64,000 nt of DNA, taken from assembly GCA_905339165.1 (NCBI GenBank), contig CAJPFH010000006.1, positions 124,001-188,000 on the forward strand, given 5' to 3'. Numbering within the stretch: the first letter of the stretch is position 1; each line of letters begins with the position of its first letter. This document shows positions 45,712 to 54,671 of the stretch, in pieces. Under the pieces are notes generated by a model, which was not told the DNA's origin, ran no database searches, and saw nothing but the letters and a program-made list of their open reading frames with translations. The position numbers were made by a program, and so were the translations under genes. The DNA is from Flavobacteriales bacterium (lineage in GTDB: Bacteria; Bacteroidota; Bacteroidia; Flavobacteriales_E; Vicingaceae).

Positions 45712-46769
45712 TAATCAGGTACCAGTACAGAGCGTTTATCGTATTTGTGTTCCAAAGTATTTTTAAACACCTCGTTTATTTTACTCATCGGAAAGGTTTG
45801 TACAAAATCCTTGATGTTCAGTTTTCCGGAAGCAATTAGTTCCACCACTTCGGGGTATAGTTCGGGTTTGCAGCCCCAGGTGCCAATAAGTTTTGCATCG
45901 AAAGCCATCAGGTTGCTTAAACGAACCTCGAGTTTGTTCATGGTAAAACCTACAATGCTTAAGGTAGAGGTAAAAGTAATGAGGTTAAAGGCTAATTCCT
46001 GACCGGGTGCAGTACCCGAAAATTCAAAAATTTTCCAACCATATTTTGAGGTGCCTAGCTGTTTGGCAATTTCTTTTACTTTATTTTTTATTTCCTTTAG
46101 GTCCAAACCTTTTGAATTAAGGGTAGCATCTACTCCGTTCTTTTTAGCGGCCTCTAATTTGGCATCGTTAATATCAATTGCCAACACTTTTGCCCCCATA
46201 ATGTTGGCTATTAAGGCACCATATACGCCCACTCCTCCTACGCCAATGCAAATGGCTAAATCGTTTTTTTCTAATTCTGATTTTTTAATTACTTGGTAAG
46301 GCGTAGAAATGGCATCGGCTATAACGGCTAGCTCTTCCAGTTTGTAGTTAGATAAAACAGCATCGGGTACTACACACAAATATTGGTGTGGCACCACAAT
46401 GTGCGAAGCAAACCCTCCGTGAAAATCGTTACCGGGCATAAGCTGATGTTGGCACATATTGCTTCGGCCTTTATTGCATAATTCGCAGTTTCCGCAAGGA
46501 AGAACGGCCGGAATAATTACATTTTTCCCTTTCAGGTGTGCCGGGCCTTCTACAACGGTTCCGCTAATTTCGTGGCCTAAGGTAAGCGGAAAATCTTTTT
46601 TTGTACGAACCCCATCGTGCCAAAAACTAAGGTCGGTATGGCATACCCCACAACCGGCTACTTTTATCAAGGCTTCGTTTTCCGATACGGTGGGTAAGGA
46701 ATTTTCTACTTTAACAAATTCGGCCTTTAATGCAGTAGCTTGCCATTGATAGATTTTTGAAATGCTCAT
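45708..46769 (-). CDS. had: 6-hydroxycyclohex-1-ene-1-carbonyl-CoA dehydrogenase
   Basis: Oxidises the Dch product to 6-oxocyclohex-1-ene-1-carbonyl-CoA with NAD. The 353-residue protein is a medium-chain zinc alcohol dehydrogenase: catalytic zinc residues C43 (GCGVCHTD) and H66-E67, structural zinc cysteines C92, C95, C98 and C106 (CGNCELCNKGRSNMC), and the NAD loop GVGGVGVYGA (about 176-185). FWHDGVRTKKDFPLTLGHEI resembles known Had proteins. The specific substrate is inferred from clustering with dch and oah. It is the last gene of the bcr operon; its 3' end overlaps the XRE gene and a broken copy of it lies near oah. Confidence 0.87.
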   Translation of the reverse strand: MSISKIYQWQATALKAEFVKVENSLPTVSENEALIKVAGCGVCHTDLSFWHDGVRTKKDFPLTLGHEISGTVVEGPAHLKGKNVIIPAVLPCGNCELCNKGRSNMCQHQLMPGNDFHGGFASHIVVPHQYLCVVPDAVLSNYKLEELAVIADAISTPYQVIKKSELEKNDLAICIGVGGVGVYGALIANIMGAKVLAIDINDAKLEAAKKNGVDATLNSKGLDLKEIKNKVKEIAKQLGTSKYGWKIFEFSGTAPGQELAFNLITFTSTLSIVGFTMNKLEVRLSNLMAFDAKLIGTWGCKPELYPEVVELIASGKLNIKDFVQTFPMSKINEVFKNTLEHKYDKRSVLVPDY

Positions 46770-46787
46770 GTTGTATTTTTATTTAAC

Positions 46788-48605
46788 TTACTGGGCAGGA
46801 ACAAGATGCCACGTTACTGTTTTCAGTTTGGCTTCTAAATGGAGAAGGTCAGTTTTAAAAGAGGAAATAATTTTTTCCGATTCTTCTTTCATTTCCGGAA
46901 TCAAATTTTTGTAGTATTCTATACCTGAAAACAGATTTTCTTTAAAACTTGCAAAATAACTGGCTTCTTTAGGAGTAGCGGGTTCTAACAGGTTTTTAAT
47001 AAGATTTTTCAGATAGTTAATGTAGAGTTCCAACTCCTTAATAAACATATGTGGCCTGTAAGCATCGTTAAGCAAATTAATTCTGCCATAAATATGGTCA
47101 ACCATTTCTTGCAAACTGGCTATTTTGCTAAAGTAAGCAATGTTTGGCCCGGGGCAGATAGAAATTTTATTTTCTGCTTTAATGGTTGTTATTTGATAAT
47201 TTATTTTTACCGAGTTACCCAGTCCGTTGCAAATACACTCTTTGTTTGTAATTTTTCTGAACTCTATCTCATGTCTTTCCGGTGGCAATTTTTTGCTGTC
47301 TAATTCTGCTAATTTTAATTTCTGATATTGGCGAGAAGCTGTGCAAATAGGCATTTCTGTAAATTCCGTATTAAATTCCAGATACCTGTTAGGGCAAGAA
47401 CTTCCCGGTTTTCCTGCAGCAATTCTTTCTTCTTTTTCTACTTCAATAGAATTCCCCCTAATGGAATTAAAAGGAACTCCTAGTGGAGAAACCTCACTTA
47501 AAAACACATCTTTTTCGGTGGCTTTACAAAGTAGTTGCAGTGTTTCTTCGTCTACGTTGGTAACCTCCGGAACTAATAAAAAGGGAGTACCCCAGCCCAC
47601 AGAGTCTACGTTATAATAACGAATTAAAAACTCGTGTTCGGTAGCGGTTCCTACTCCTCCCTGAACGGTAATATTGGTAGATAAGGGCGAAGAGGTATGG
47701 TTTTTACCTTCTCGGATCCAAGCTTCCTTACACATTTCGGAGAGTTCTTTTACCAACTCATCTTTTTTGTTTTTAAACTCTTCCAATATAGGTCCCAGTA
47801 AATATCCGTCCGAAGCAAAGGCATGTCCTCCGCAGTTTAAACCCGATTCAATTCGATATTCCGAAACCCAAATGCCTTTTTTGGCAAACATTTTTCCTTG
47901 AATTAATGCCGAGCGATAATCACTAACTTTTAGAATAATTTTCTTTTTTAGTTCTCCGTTCTCATCGGGGAAGAAGTCGGGAAAGTTAGCAGTGTATGTA
48001 TATAGTCTGGGATTCATTCCTGCTGAATAAACTAATGACGCATTGAGTGTGCTATTGGCAAAACCTCTTAAGGCTGCGTGTGCATCATTGTATTCTACAG
48101 GTAATATTTCCTTGTTAGCGTTGTAATTTGGGCTATCCAACTTGGTCATAATGTTTACATCAATAGTACCGGCTTTTATGGTGTTTAAAATGTAATGAAG
48201 AATCTCTTTTTTTTCTTCATTGCCGGAAGATGCAACATATTTTTCGTAGGCTTTTTTAAGAGGAGAATGATTGGGAAGTAGGGAGAAATATTTTTTTGCT
48301 TTTTCTCCACCGTTCTCAATAGAATTAACCACCTCCTTAAACTCTAAATCTACTATTTTAGCAATAATATTGAGGTATGCAGTAATTCTTTTTGCTCTAA
48401 AATCTTCTTCTTTATTTGTAATTTCCTCGTAAGGGAAATTATATTTTTTACAGTAATAGGCACTCAATCGTTCAAGCAATTTATCGTCTCCCAACGAAAG
48501 AACAGAAGAAATACCTAGCGGAGCAACCTTTACGGGAGTATCAATCGAAAAGGCTATTCCCATAACAGGGATATGGAATGTGTGGGCTGTTTGTGTTGGG
48601 TTCAT
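46788..48605 (-). CDS. conserved protein of unknown function, flavin TIM-barrel-like with cysteine cluster
   Basis: A 605-residue cytoplasmic protein without a name I can support. Segments HIPVMGIAFSIDTPVKVAPLGI near the start, GLNCGGHAFASDGYLLGP and TVQGGVGTATEHEFLIRYY (about 310-345) look like the phosphate/flavin-binding loops of nitronate-monooxygenase or IMPDH-type TIM barrels. Cysteines in SSCPNRY, MPICTAS, ECICNGLG and SICPGPN (about 405-500) could hold an iron-sulfur cluster, and the last 100 residues are helical. It lies between the thiolase and had with gaps of 12 and 18 bases, so it belongs to the operon. A redox role, perhaps in supplying electrons, is speculative. Confidence 0.6.
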   Translation of the reverse strand: MNPTQTAHTFHIPVMGIAFSIDTPVKVAPLGISSVLSLGDDKLLERLSAYYCKKYNFPYEEITNKEEDFRAKRITAYLNIIAKIVDLEFKEVVNSIENGGEKAKKYFSLLPNHSPLKKAYEKYVASSGNEEKKEILHYILNTIKAGTIDVNIMTKLDSPNYNANKEILPVEYNDAHAALRGFANSTLNASLVYSAGMNPRLYTYTANFPDFFPDENGELKKKIILKVSDYRSALIQGKMFAKKGIWVSEYRIESGLNCGGHAFASDGYLLGPILEEFKNKKDELVKELSEMCKEAWIREGKNHTSSPLSTNITVQGGVGTATEHEFLIRYYNVDSVGWGTPFLLVPEVTNVDEETLQLLCKATEKDVFLSEVSPLGVPFNSIRGNSIEVEKEERIAAGKPGSSCPNRYLEFNTEFTEMPICTASRQYQKLKLAELDSKKLPPERHEIEFRKITNKECICNGLGNSVKINYQITTIKAENKISICPGPNIAYFSKIASLQEMVDHIYGRINLLNDAYRPHMFIKELELYINYLKNLIKNLLEPATPKEASYFASFKENLFSGIEYYKNLIPEMKEESEKIISSFKTDLLHLEAKLKTVTWHLVPAQ

Positions 48606-48617
48606 TTTTATGTTAAG

Positions 48618-49871
48618 TTAAATATTTTCAAAAAGTATGGCGGTGCCTTGTCCACCACCAATACAAGCTGAAGCAATACCGTACTTAACATTTCTTGCTT
48701 TCATTTCTCTCGATAGGGTTAAAGACAACCGTGTTCCGGTGGCTGCTAAGGGGTGACCCAAAGCAATTGCTCCACCATTTACATTGCAAATATCCCTATT
48801 TAATTTGAGTTCTCGTTCACAACCGATAAATTGTGCCGCAAAAGCCTCATTTATTTCTATTAAACCGATGTCTGAAAGGCTTAACCCTGCTATTTCTAAG
48901 ACTAATTTTATGGCGGGTACGGGTCCTAAACCCATTACTCTTGGGTCTATGGCACTGGTAGCAGATGCAACAATTCTTGAAAGCGGTTTTAGGCCTTTTG
49001 TTTTTACAAAATCACCACTTGCCACAACGACAGAAGCAGCCCCATCAACAATGCCGCTAGAGTTAGCCGCTGTTTGAACGCCATCTCTGGCAAATACAGA
49101 AGGTAGTTTGCTCATGGCATCTAAATCGGCAGGGCGCACATTTTCGTCTGTACAGAAATCTACGGCATGTTTAGGTAATTTTACTTTTCTGGTAATTAAA
49201 CCATCAATAGCAAATTCGGCCGAATTCATTTTCACTACTTCTCCATCAAAAAAACCTCTTTTTTGAGCTGCTAAATATTTATCGATAGATTGTTTGGCGA
49301 AAATATTGGCATCTTCTTTTGTAATACCATGTTTTTGGGCCACATTTTCGGCTGTACAGCCCATTGGCACAGCAGCCGTATCGTTTAAGGCTTCCCAAAG
49401 CATGTCTTTAAAATCAATTTTTCCGAGAGCGTAACCCATTCTGTTCCCAAAGCTAACAGTAGGAGAAAGAGTCATGTTTTCAGTTCCTCCGCATAAGGCG
49501 GTTTGTGCTTTTCCAAGTGTAATTTGTTCGGCACCGGCAATAATAGTTTCAAAGCCTGAGCCGCAAATACGTTGAAGCATTACAGCCGGAATACCTTCCG
49601 GAATACCCGAAAATAAGCCTATATGGCGAGGTAAAAAGTAAGCATCGGCAGCACTTTGTCCAATATTGGCATACATCACCTGGTCAATGTCTTCTCCTTT
49701 CATTCCTGATTTTTCTATGGCAGCACGAGTAGCATAAATACCTAAATCGGTAGGAGAAACATTTCCCAATGTTCCGCAGAGTTTACCAAAAGGAGTTCTT
49801 GCTCCATTTACAAGATAAATATTGTCATAAGCTATTCCAAATCCTTTTTTCTTGTCGTGAAATCCTTTCAT
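48618..49871 (-). CDS. thiolase (acetyl-CoA acyltransferase)
   Basis: A 417-residue thiolase with a full catalytic set: nucleophile C103 (QRICGSG), INEAFAAQF, H373 (GGAIALGHP) and C403 (ACIGGGQG). In this operon the likely reaction is cleavage of 3-oxopimelyl-CoA to glutaryl-CoA and acetyl-CoA after ring opening, but acetoacetyl-CoA or other substrates cannot be excluded. The N-terminus is about 14 residues longer than most thiolases (MKGFHDKKKGFGIAYD). It starts 2 bases after the fusion gene ends. Confidence 0.88.
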   Translation of the reverse strand: MKGFHDKKKGFGIAYDNIYLVNGARTPFGKLCGTLGNVSPTDLGIYATRAAIEKSGMKGEDIDQVMYANIGQSAADAYFLPRHIGLFSGIPEGIPAVMLQRICGSGFETIIAGAEQITLGKAQTALCGGTENMTLSPTVSFGNRMGYALGKIDFKDMLWEALNDTAAVPMGCTAENVAQKHGITKEDANIFAKQSIDKYLAAQKRGFFDGEVVKMNSAEFAIDGLITRKVKLPKHAVDFCTDENVRPADLDAMSKLPSVFARDGVQTAANSSGIVDGAASVVVASGDFVKTKGLKPLSRIVASATSAIDPRVMGLGPVPAIKLVLEIAGLSLSDIGLIEINEAFAAQFIGCERELKLNRDICNVNGGAIALGHPLAATGTRLSLTLSREMKARNVKYGIASACIGGGQGTAILFENI

Positions 49872-49873
49872 AA

Positions 49874-51724
49874 TTACGTTGTTTTTTTAAGTGGTTTTAT
49901 TTCTTTTTTTGTATGGGAATGTATTTTAGAAAAATGTTGCATGGCAATAATGGCCGCACCAAAAGAAACGATGTGTTGCGGTGCCTCAATTATTTTAATG
50001 TCTTTATTAAATTTTTCGTTTAATAAATCTTTTAGGTAGGGGTGGTGGGCAATTACTCCACCAATCATGTAGGTTGGGATGCCCGGGTCGAGCCTCATTT
50101 TTGCCACTTTGTTGGCAATGGAGTTGTAAATTCCTCTAGAAATATCTTCGGGTTTCATGCCATCAAAAATCCAATTCATGATTTCTGTTTTGGCAAAAAC
50201 GGTACAGAAACTGTTGAGCTCTTTATCGTATTTAGAGAGGGAGGCTAAGCTGCTCATATCGGAAATATTGATTCCGGCACGTTCGGCAATTTCGGCTAAA
50301 AAAGAACCGGTTCCGGCAGCACACTTATCATTCATGTAAAAATTTTCTACGTTATTGTCTTTGTCGCAACGAATAATTTTTATGTCTTCACCTCCGATGT
50401 CAATAATATTTTTTTCTCCGGTATAGAAAAATGAAACTCCGGCTGCGGCACAGTTTATTTCGGTTTTTACGATGTCGGTTTCTGTAAAGTGTTTTCTTCC
50501 GTAGCCTGTGGCACAACTGTATTTAATATTGAAATTAGACGAAATAGCGGCCATAACATTTTTAAATGACTGCTTGTCGTTAGTCATGGTGGGTAAAAAA
50601 TAACGGAAAACAGCATTTCCTTTATCGTTTGTAACGGTAAATTTAGCATAAGCCGAGCCGAGGTCTATTCCTAAAAAGCAATGAGTATGTTTGTAAGAAC
50701 CGGCTGTGGCTTTGTTTACTAAGCCCTTTTCTAAAATTATTTTGTTTACATCGCCAGCCGCTCCCGGAATACGAGAAATAATATTTTTATTGGTCATGGC
50801 TTTTACCATGTTGGTAAACGCAAGATTTAGCGATGTTCTGATGTAATGTTTACGACCGTATTCTACAATTTTTCCATTAAAATAATCTATTTCGGTGGGC
50901 CGATTATTGATTAAATCTACGGCTAGCGAAGGAAAGTGGTCGCCCCCTTTTTTGAGATATCGTAAACATTGGCGAAGAAAATCATCGGGAAAACGTATTT
51001 TTTCGGCTTCGGCAACTTCGATGCCTTCGTTGATGACTTGTTCAATTAACTCAACCGTATCGGGGTCGCTCATAGCTTCGGCCATTGTTAAACGACTTAC
51101 ACCGCATAGGGCACTAAGTGATGCGTTAAGTATGGTTTTTTCCCATGTGCGTTTGAGTAGTTCAAAAGAGTCAATGGCTTTGGTTTCTAGATTTACGGAA
51201 CTTAGTAAATCGGCTATTTCTTTTGCTTTTTCTGTACGTGCATCGTTTATAGAGCCAATGTAGTTGGGTGGTGTAAAGAAGGTAACTTTTGTAAGGTTAG
51301 GGGCAACAGTGTTTCCGGCAAAATTAATAACCAAACGCATCGTTTTACTTTCGCCAAAACCGGCTACCAGTAATTGTTCTACATCTATTCCGTTTTGAGC
51401 AGAAACAACGGTTAGTTTTTCGGTATTTAGTATTTCGGCTTGTTTAACGGCAGCAGGTGTGTGATTTGATTTTAATGCAAAAAATAAATAGTCGGCATCC
51501 CAGCCTTCAAGCTCCGAAATCGATTGACAAACTTTAGTAAACTTAGCTTTTGCTTGGATTACATTTTCTAATACCAGTCCTTCGTTTTTTATTTTATTGG
51601 CTTTGGTTTCGTTAGCTTCGCAGAGGGCTACTTCACAACCGGCTTCCTGAAGTTTTACGGCCAATATCATTCCTACCGGCCCAAGACCGATGATGGCTGC
51701 TTTTGTTTTATTTTTTTCGGCCAT
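49874..51724 (-). CDS. fusion of ketopantoate-reductase-like domain and BcrA/BcrD-type activase
   Basis: A 616-residue two-domain protein. Residues 1-325 are a ketopantoate reductase family (ApbA/PanE) module: Rossmann loop GLGPVGMILAV (13-23) and catalytic-type residues K196 and N200 in WEKTILNASLSALCG, with E279 in TEIDYFNG; the second Asn of PanE is S204. Residues 347-600 are a BadF/BadG/BcrA/BcrD ATPase: phosphate loop GIDLGSAYAKF, IDIGGEDIKII, iron-sulfur cysteines C468 (CAAGTG) and C507 (SFCTVFA), and adenosine loop IGGVIA. Activases drive electrons into dehydratase or reductase partners using ATP. The gene starts on the stop of the BcrB-like gene (TAATG), so the two proteins probably work together. 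Domain calls are firm; the joint function is unknown. Confidence 0.88.
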   Translation of the reverse strand: MAEKNKTKAAIIGLGPVGMILAVKLQEAGCEVALCEANETKANKIKNEGLVLENVIQAKAKFTKVCQSISELEGWDADYLFFALKSNHTPAAVKQAEILNTEKLTVVSAQNGIDVEQLLVAGFGESKTMRLVINFAGNTVAPNLTKVTFFTPPNYIGSINDARTEKAKEIADLLSSVNLETKAIDSFELLKRTWEKTILNASLSALCGVSRLTMAEAMSDPDTVELIEQVINEGIEVAEAEKIRFPDDFLRQCLRYLKKGGDHFPSLAVDLINNRPTEIDYFNGKIVEYGRKHYIRTSLNLAFTNMVKAMTNKNIISRIPGAAGDVNKIILEKGLVNKATAGSYKHTHCFLGIDLGSAYAKFTVTNDKGNAVFRYFLPTMTNDKQSFKNVMAAISSNFNIKYSCATGYGRKHFTETDIVKTEINCAAAGVSFFYTGEKNIIDIGGEDIKIIRCDKDNNVENFYMNDKCAAGTGSFLAEIAERAGINISDMSSLASLSKYDKELNSFCTVFAKTEIMNWIFDGMKPEDISRGIYNSIANKVAKMRLDPGIPTYMIGGVIAHHPYLKDLLNEKFNKDIKIIEAPQHIVSFGAAIIAMQHFSKIHSHTKKEIKPLKKTT

Positions 51725-52941
51725 TAGTTTAATATTTTATTTTCTTCCAATTGTTCTAGAAAAGTTTCTATTTTAGTTATGCTTTGCCCTTCGCTAAAGA
51801 AACGCAAATCGCACAAATCGCCTTCAACCACTAAAGCGGGAACTCCTGTTATTTCTCTTAGTCGTTGTGGCATACCAAACTTTGCATTGGAATTATTAAA
51901 ACAAGTTTTAGTGTCGTGGTACACAATGCCGTCAATGCTATATTCTTTAAACCAGTCGGTCAGCATTTTCATTTTTGCTTTTTCGCTTCGGTTGATAAAG
52001 ATTTCGGTATAAGCTCTTGCCGTAGAGTTCCAAGGGTCGTTTTCATCAAATTTATCGAATACCCAACTGCTGCAATAAGTTGAAGCAACAACGGCTGCAC
52101 CGTTAGAGGTAAACAAATCGCTGAGCATTCTTAGTTTTCCCCAAATGGGCATTCCTTCCCAAAAAATTCTGGTTTTTGCTTGTGGTAAAAAACCAATGTT
52201 GTTTTTTACGTTTTCTTCTAATTCAGTAAGTAGTTCAGTATAATAATCTTTGGCTTCTTGTGTTCCTCTAAGTACTACAATAGGACCCATGTGTATGGTG
52301 CCATCAAAAAAGCTGATAGGGGCATTCATAACAGTTGATGTTTTCAGTACTTTTTGCCAAAGTAAAGTGGCTTCTTTGCTTAAGCGAACGGTTTCTTTAA
52401 ATTTATTTTCATCAAATTTTTGCCCACTTACTTGTTCGCAAATCGGAATCATGTTTTTGAATTGTTTTACCACCAAATCTACTTCATCTTGAGTTACTTC
52501 ATCTACATGACGTGGAGGCATTATTCCCATAATGGGGCAGTTAAACTCATCAGCAAAAAACTGAAACCAATCTTGCACTTCTCGGCACTGGTTGGTGTTG
52601 TAGGCTATTAAATCGGGTGTTGGATGTCCACTTAATCCATAATGAGCCTGTAGAGGCGTTTCTTTTTTTAGGTAAGAACCTATGTCGGCAGTGGTATAAG
52701 AACAAACATGACCGGAGTATCCACATTTTATTGCTTCAGGAATAAAATCCATAGCGGTGCGGGTTGCTCCTAATAAAGCTCCATGGTTTTCCGGAAAATA
52801 AACCTCAAAACCAAAAGAACGCAACAACTCGGCAGGGCCAACACTTGTACACCAAGCAATCTTTTTTTTGCCTGTTTCTAATGAGCGGAAATAATTACCC
52901 ATTAGTTCTTTCATTTTATCGGTAGCTTTTATTTTGTACAT
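51724..52941 (-). CDS. 2-hydroxyacyl-CoA dehydratase / BcrB-like subunit, unpaired
   Basis: A 405-residue member of the HgdB/FldB/BcrB-BcrC family (PF06050). Its end (KTCFNNSNAKFGMPQRL, then VPALVVEGDLCDLRFFSEGQ) parallels the BcrB end, and C80 in GHVCSYTTADIGSYL aligns with the BcrB cysteine in SEDVCTYVKCDVG; other cysteines in TYCSSW and KTCFNN could complete an iron-sulfur site. Family enzymes are normally heterodimers, but no second subunit is adjacent; the neighbour is the activase fusion, joined by a one-base overlap. It could be a second reductase/dehydratase or could swap into the Bcr complex. It overlaps the ligase gene by 13 bases. Confidence 0.85.
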   Translation of the reverse strand: MYKIKATDKMKELMGNYFRSLETGKKKIAWCTSVGPAELLRSFGFEVYFPENHGALLGATRTAMDFIPEAIKCGYSGHVCSYTTADIGSYLKKETPLQAHYGLSGHPTPDLIAYNTNQCREVQDWFQFFADEFNCPIMGIMPPRHVDEVTQDEVDLVVKQFKNMIPICEQVSGQKFDENKFKETVRLSKEATLLWQKVLKTSTVMNAPISFFDGTIHMGPIVVLRGTQEAKDYYTELLTELEENVKNNIGFLPQAKTRIFWEGMPIWGKLRMLSDLFTSNGAAVVASTYCSSWVFDKFDENDPWNSTARAYTEIFINRSEKAKMKMLTDWFKEYSIDGIVYHDTKTCFNNSNAKFGMPQRLREITGVPALVVEGDLCDLRFFSEGQSITKIETFLEQLEENKILN

Positions 52942-54671
52942 CTTGAATTCAATTTGTTGGGTTCTAATTCAATTATATAAACTTCTTCTTCCACAGGAAC
53001 ATTTTCGCCATACATGTTAAGCAGGTGTTTTTTATATCGTTCCACTACATTTTTGGGAGCTACTTTCATAGAGGGAGTGAGTGTATTGTTGTCTAACGAA
53101 AGCTCGTCTAGAATGATTGCTGCCGATTTTACTTTGGCAAACTTTTGACCAATACTATCGTTTGCCATTGCTAAGCAACCGGTAAGGCATTTCCCCAACT
53201 CGTTTAAGTTGCGTGGGCAAAAACAACCCTCTTCGGGCGATAGCTGATAATCGGGTTTTTCAAGCAGTTTCTTATTCGGAAAAATAAGAGCTACAGGGTG
53301 TTCTTCTCCGCTTCCGGAAACCACAGCGTACTGAACGTAGTGGCATTTTAGTTCGATGGCTTTTTCCAAATCGGAGGGAATTACTTTTTCTCCGTTCGAT
53401 AGTTTGAAGATGCGATCTTTTCTTGAAATAAGTTTTAAACCGTTTTCTGTTATTTCTCCTACATCGCCTGTTCTGTACCAACCATCTTCGGTAAAAACAT
53501 CTTTGTTGGCTTCCTCATTTTTATAATACTTCAACATAATATTGGGTCCCTTTACCTGAATTTCATCGTCATCGGCAATACGAATGCTTACTCCTGGTAT
53601 TGGCTTTCCAACAACTCCTGTTTTGCGTTTAAGTGTTGGGTCGGTAAGGGTGCAACAGGGAGAGGTTTCGGTTAAGCCCCACCCTTCAATTACCTTTATA
53701 TGGTGTTTTTCAAATTCGTTGGAGAGTTTTTCGGGCAATGCGGCAGCAGCAGTAAAAATAAATTTCAGTCCGGAATTAAAAAAAATATCTTCGGCTTCTT
53801 TGCTTTCGCGGGTTAATTCGTACAAAGCCTGATACACTTTCGGTACACTGAAAAAAACCGTTGGCTTTACTTTTTTCCAGTTTTCGAAAATCATATTGGG
53901 GTCTTTGCCGTAACTGCTTTCTAAATGAAATGTGGCTCCGTTGTATAAGGCAGAAAAAAGTTCGAAAATACCTCCAAAACTATGGTGCCAAGGTAAATAA
54001 GAGAGAAAGCGATCGGTTTCGTTTATATCCCACATTTTTTCTAAAGCAGCTTGTTGCGAAAGAATGTTTTTGTGCATGAGTTGTACACACTTAGGAATAC
54101 CCATGGTTCCAGAGGTGTACATATTTAGGCACACTTCATTGGGTTGGGCCTCGGTTTTCAGCGAAATAAATTCCGAGGTGGGTTTTAGTAAATCGGAAAA
54201 TGGATGAAGATTTTTAAAAGAAGGATAGGTTTTATTATCGAAAGTCCAGCTGTTTTTCAACTTGAGCGTTGGGCTAATTTGCTCTACTTGTGTTTCGCCC
54301 GCTACAAACAGATAGGAGGCATCGGAATGGGTAATGAGTAATTCGGCTGTTTCTTTTTTAAAGTTGGCAAAAATAGGCACAGCTATTCCTCCTGAAGCCA
54401 TAATAGCCAATTCGGTCTGCAGCATATTAAGCGAATTGCGGGAAAAAAGAACGGCTTTTTCCCCTTCTTTAAATCCTGCCTTTTTTAAATGAGTAGCAAT
54501 GGTTAGAATATTCTTGTATAATTGCTCCCAGGTTATTCCTTCGTATTCTCCGTTATTATTTTTTTCGCTGTAAACTATTTTTTTTGCAAAACGCTTTGCA
54601 TTGCATTCCAACAGCGAAGCGATATTGGGCATCATTTCACCCATAGATTGATTAGATTCTAAGAGTTTCAT
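52929..54671 (-). CDS. AMP-forming acyl-CoA ligase (long-chain acyl-CoA synthetase type)
   Basis: A 580-residue adenylate-forming ligase. ITWEQLYKNI, NMYTSGTMGIPKC (the P-loop), GWGLTETSPCCTL, YRTGDVGE and KDRIFKLSNGEKVIPSDLE mark the family, and LTPSMKVAPKN holds the expected C-terminal lysine. The pattern is nearer to long-chain acyl-CoA synthetases than to benzoate-CoA ligase, though position in the bcr operon suggests activation of an aromatic or alicyclic acid. Near the C-terminus an unusual segment contains four cysteines (C483, C485, C495, C499), a possible metal or iron-sulfur site. The start overlaps the stop of the secreted-protein gene by 4 bases. Confidence 0.85.
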   Translation of the reverse strand: MKLLESNQSMGEMMPNIASLLECNAKRFAKKIVYSEKNNNGEYEGITWEQLYKNILTIATHLKKAGFKEGEKAVLFSRNSLNMLQTELAIMASGGIAVPIFANFKKETAELLITHSDASYLFVAGETQVEQISPTLKLKNSWTFDNKTYPSFKNLHPFSDLLKPTSEFISLKTEAQPNEVCLNMYTSGTMGIPKCVQLMHKNILSQQAALEKMWDINETDRFLSYLPWHHSFGGIFELFSALYNGATFHLESSYGKDPNMIFENWKKVKPTVFFSVPKVYQALYELTRESKEAEDIFFNSGLKFIFTAAAALPEKLSNEFEKHHIKVIEGWGLTETSPCCTLTDPTLKRKTGVVGKPIPGVSIRIADDDEIQVKGPNIMLKYYKNEEANKDVFTEDGWYRTGDVGEITENGLKLISRKDRIFKLSNGEKVIPSDLEKAIELKCHYVQYAVVSGSGEEHPVALIFPNKKLLEKPDYQLSPEEGCFCPRNLNELGKCLTGCLAMANDSIGQKFAKVKSAAIILDELSLDNNTLTPSMKVAPKNVVERYKKHLLNMYGENVPVEEEVYIIELEPNKLNSRCTK

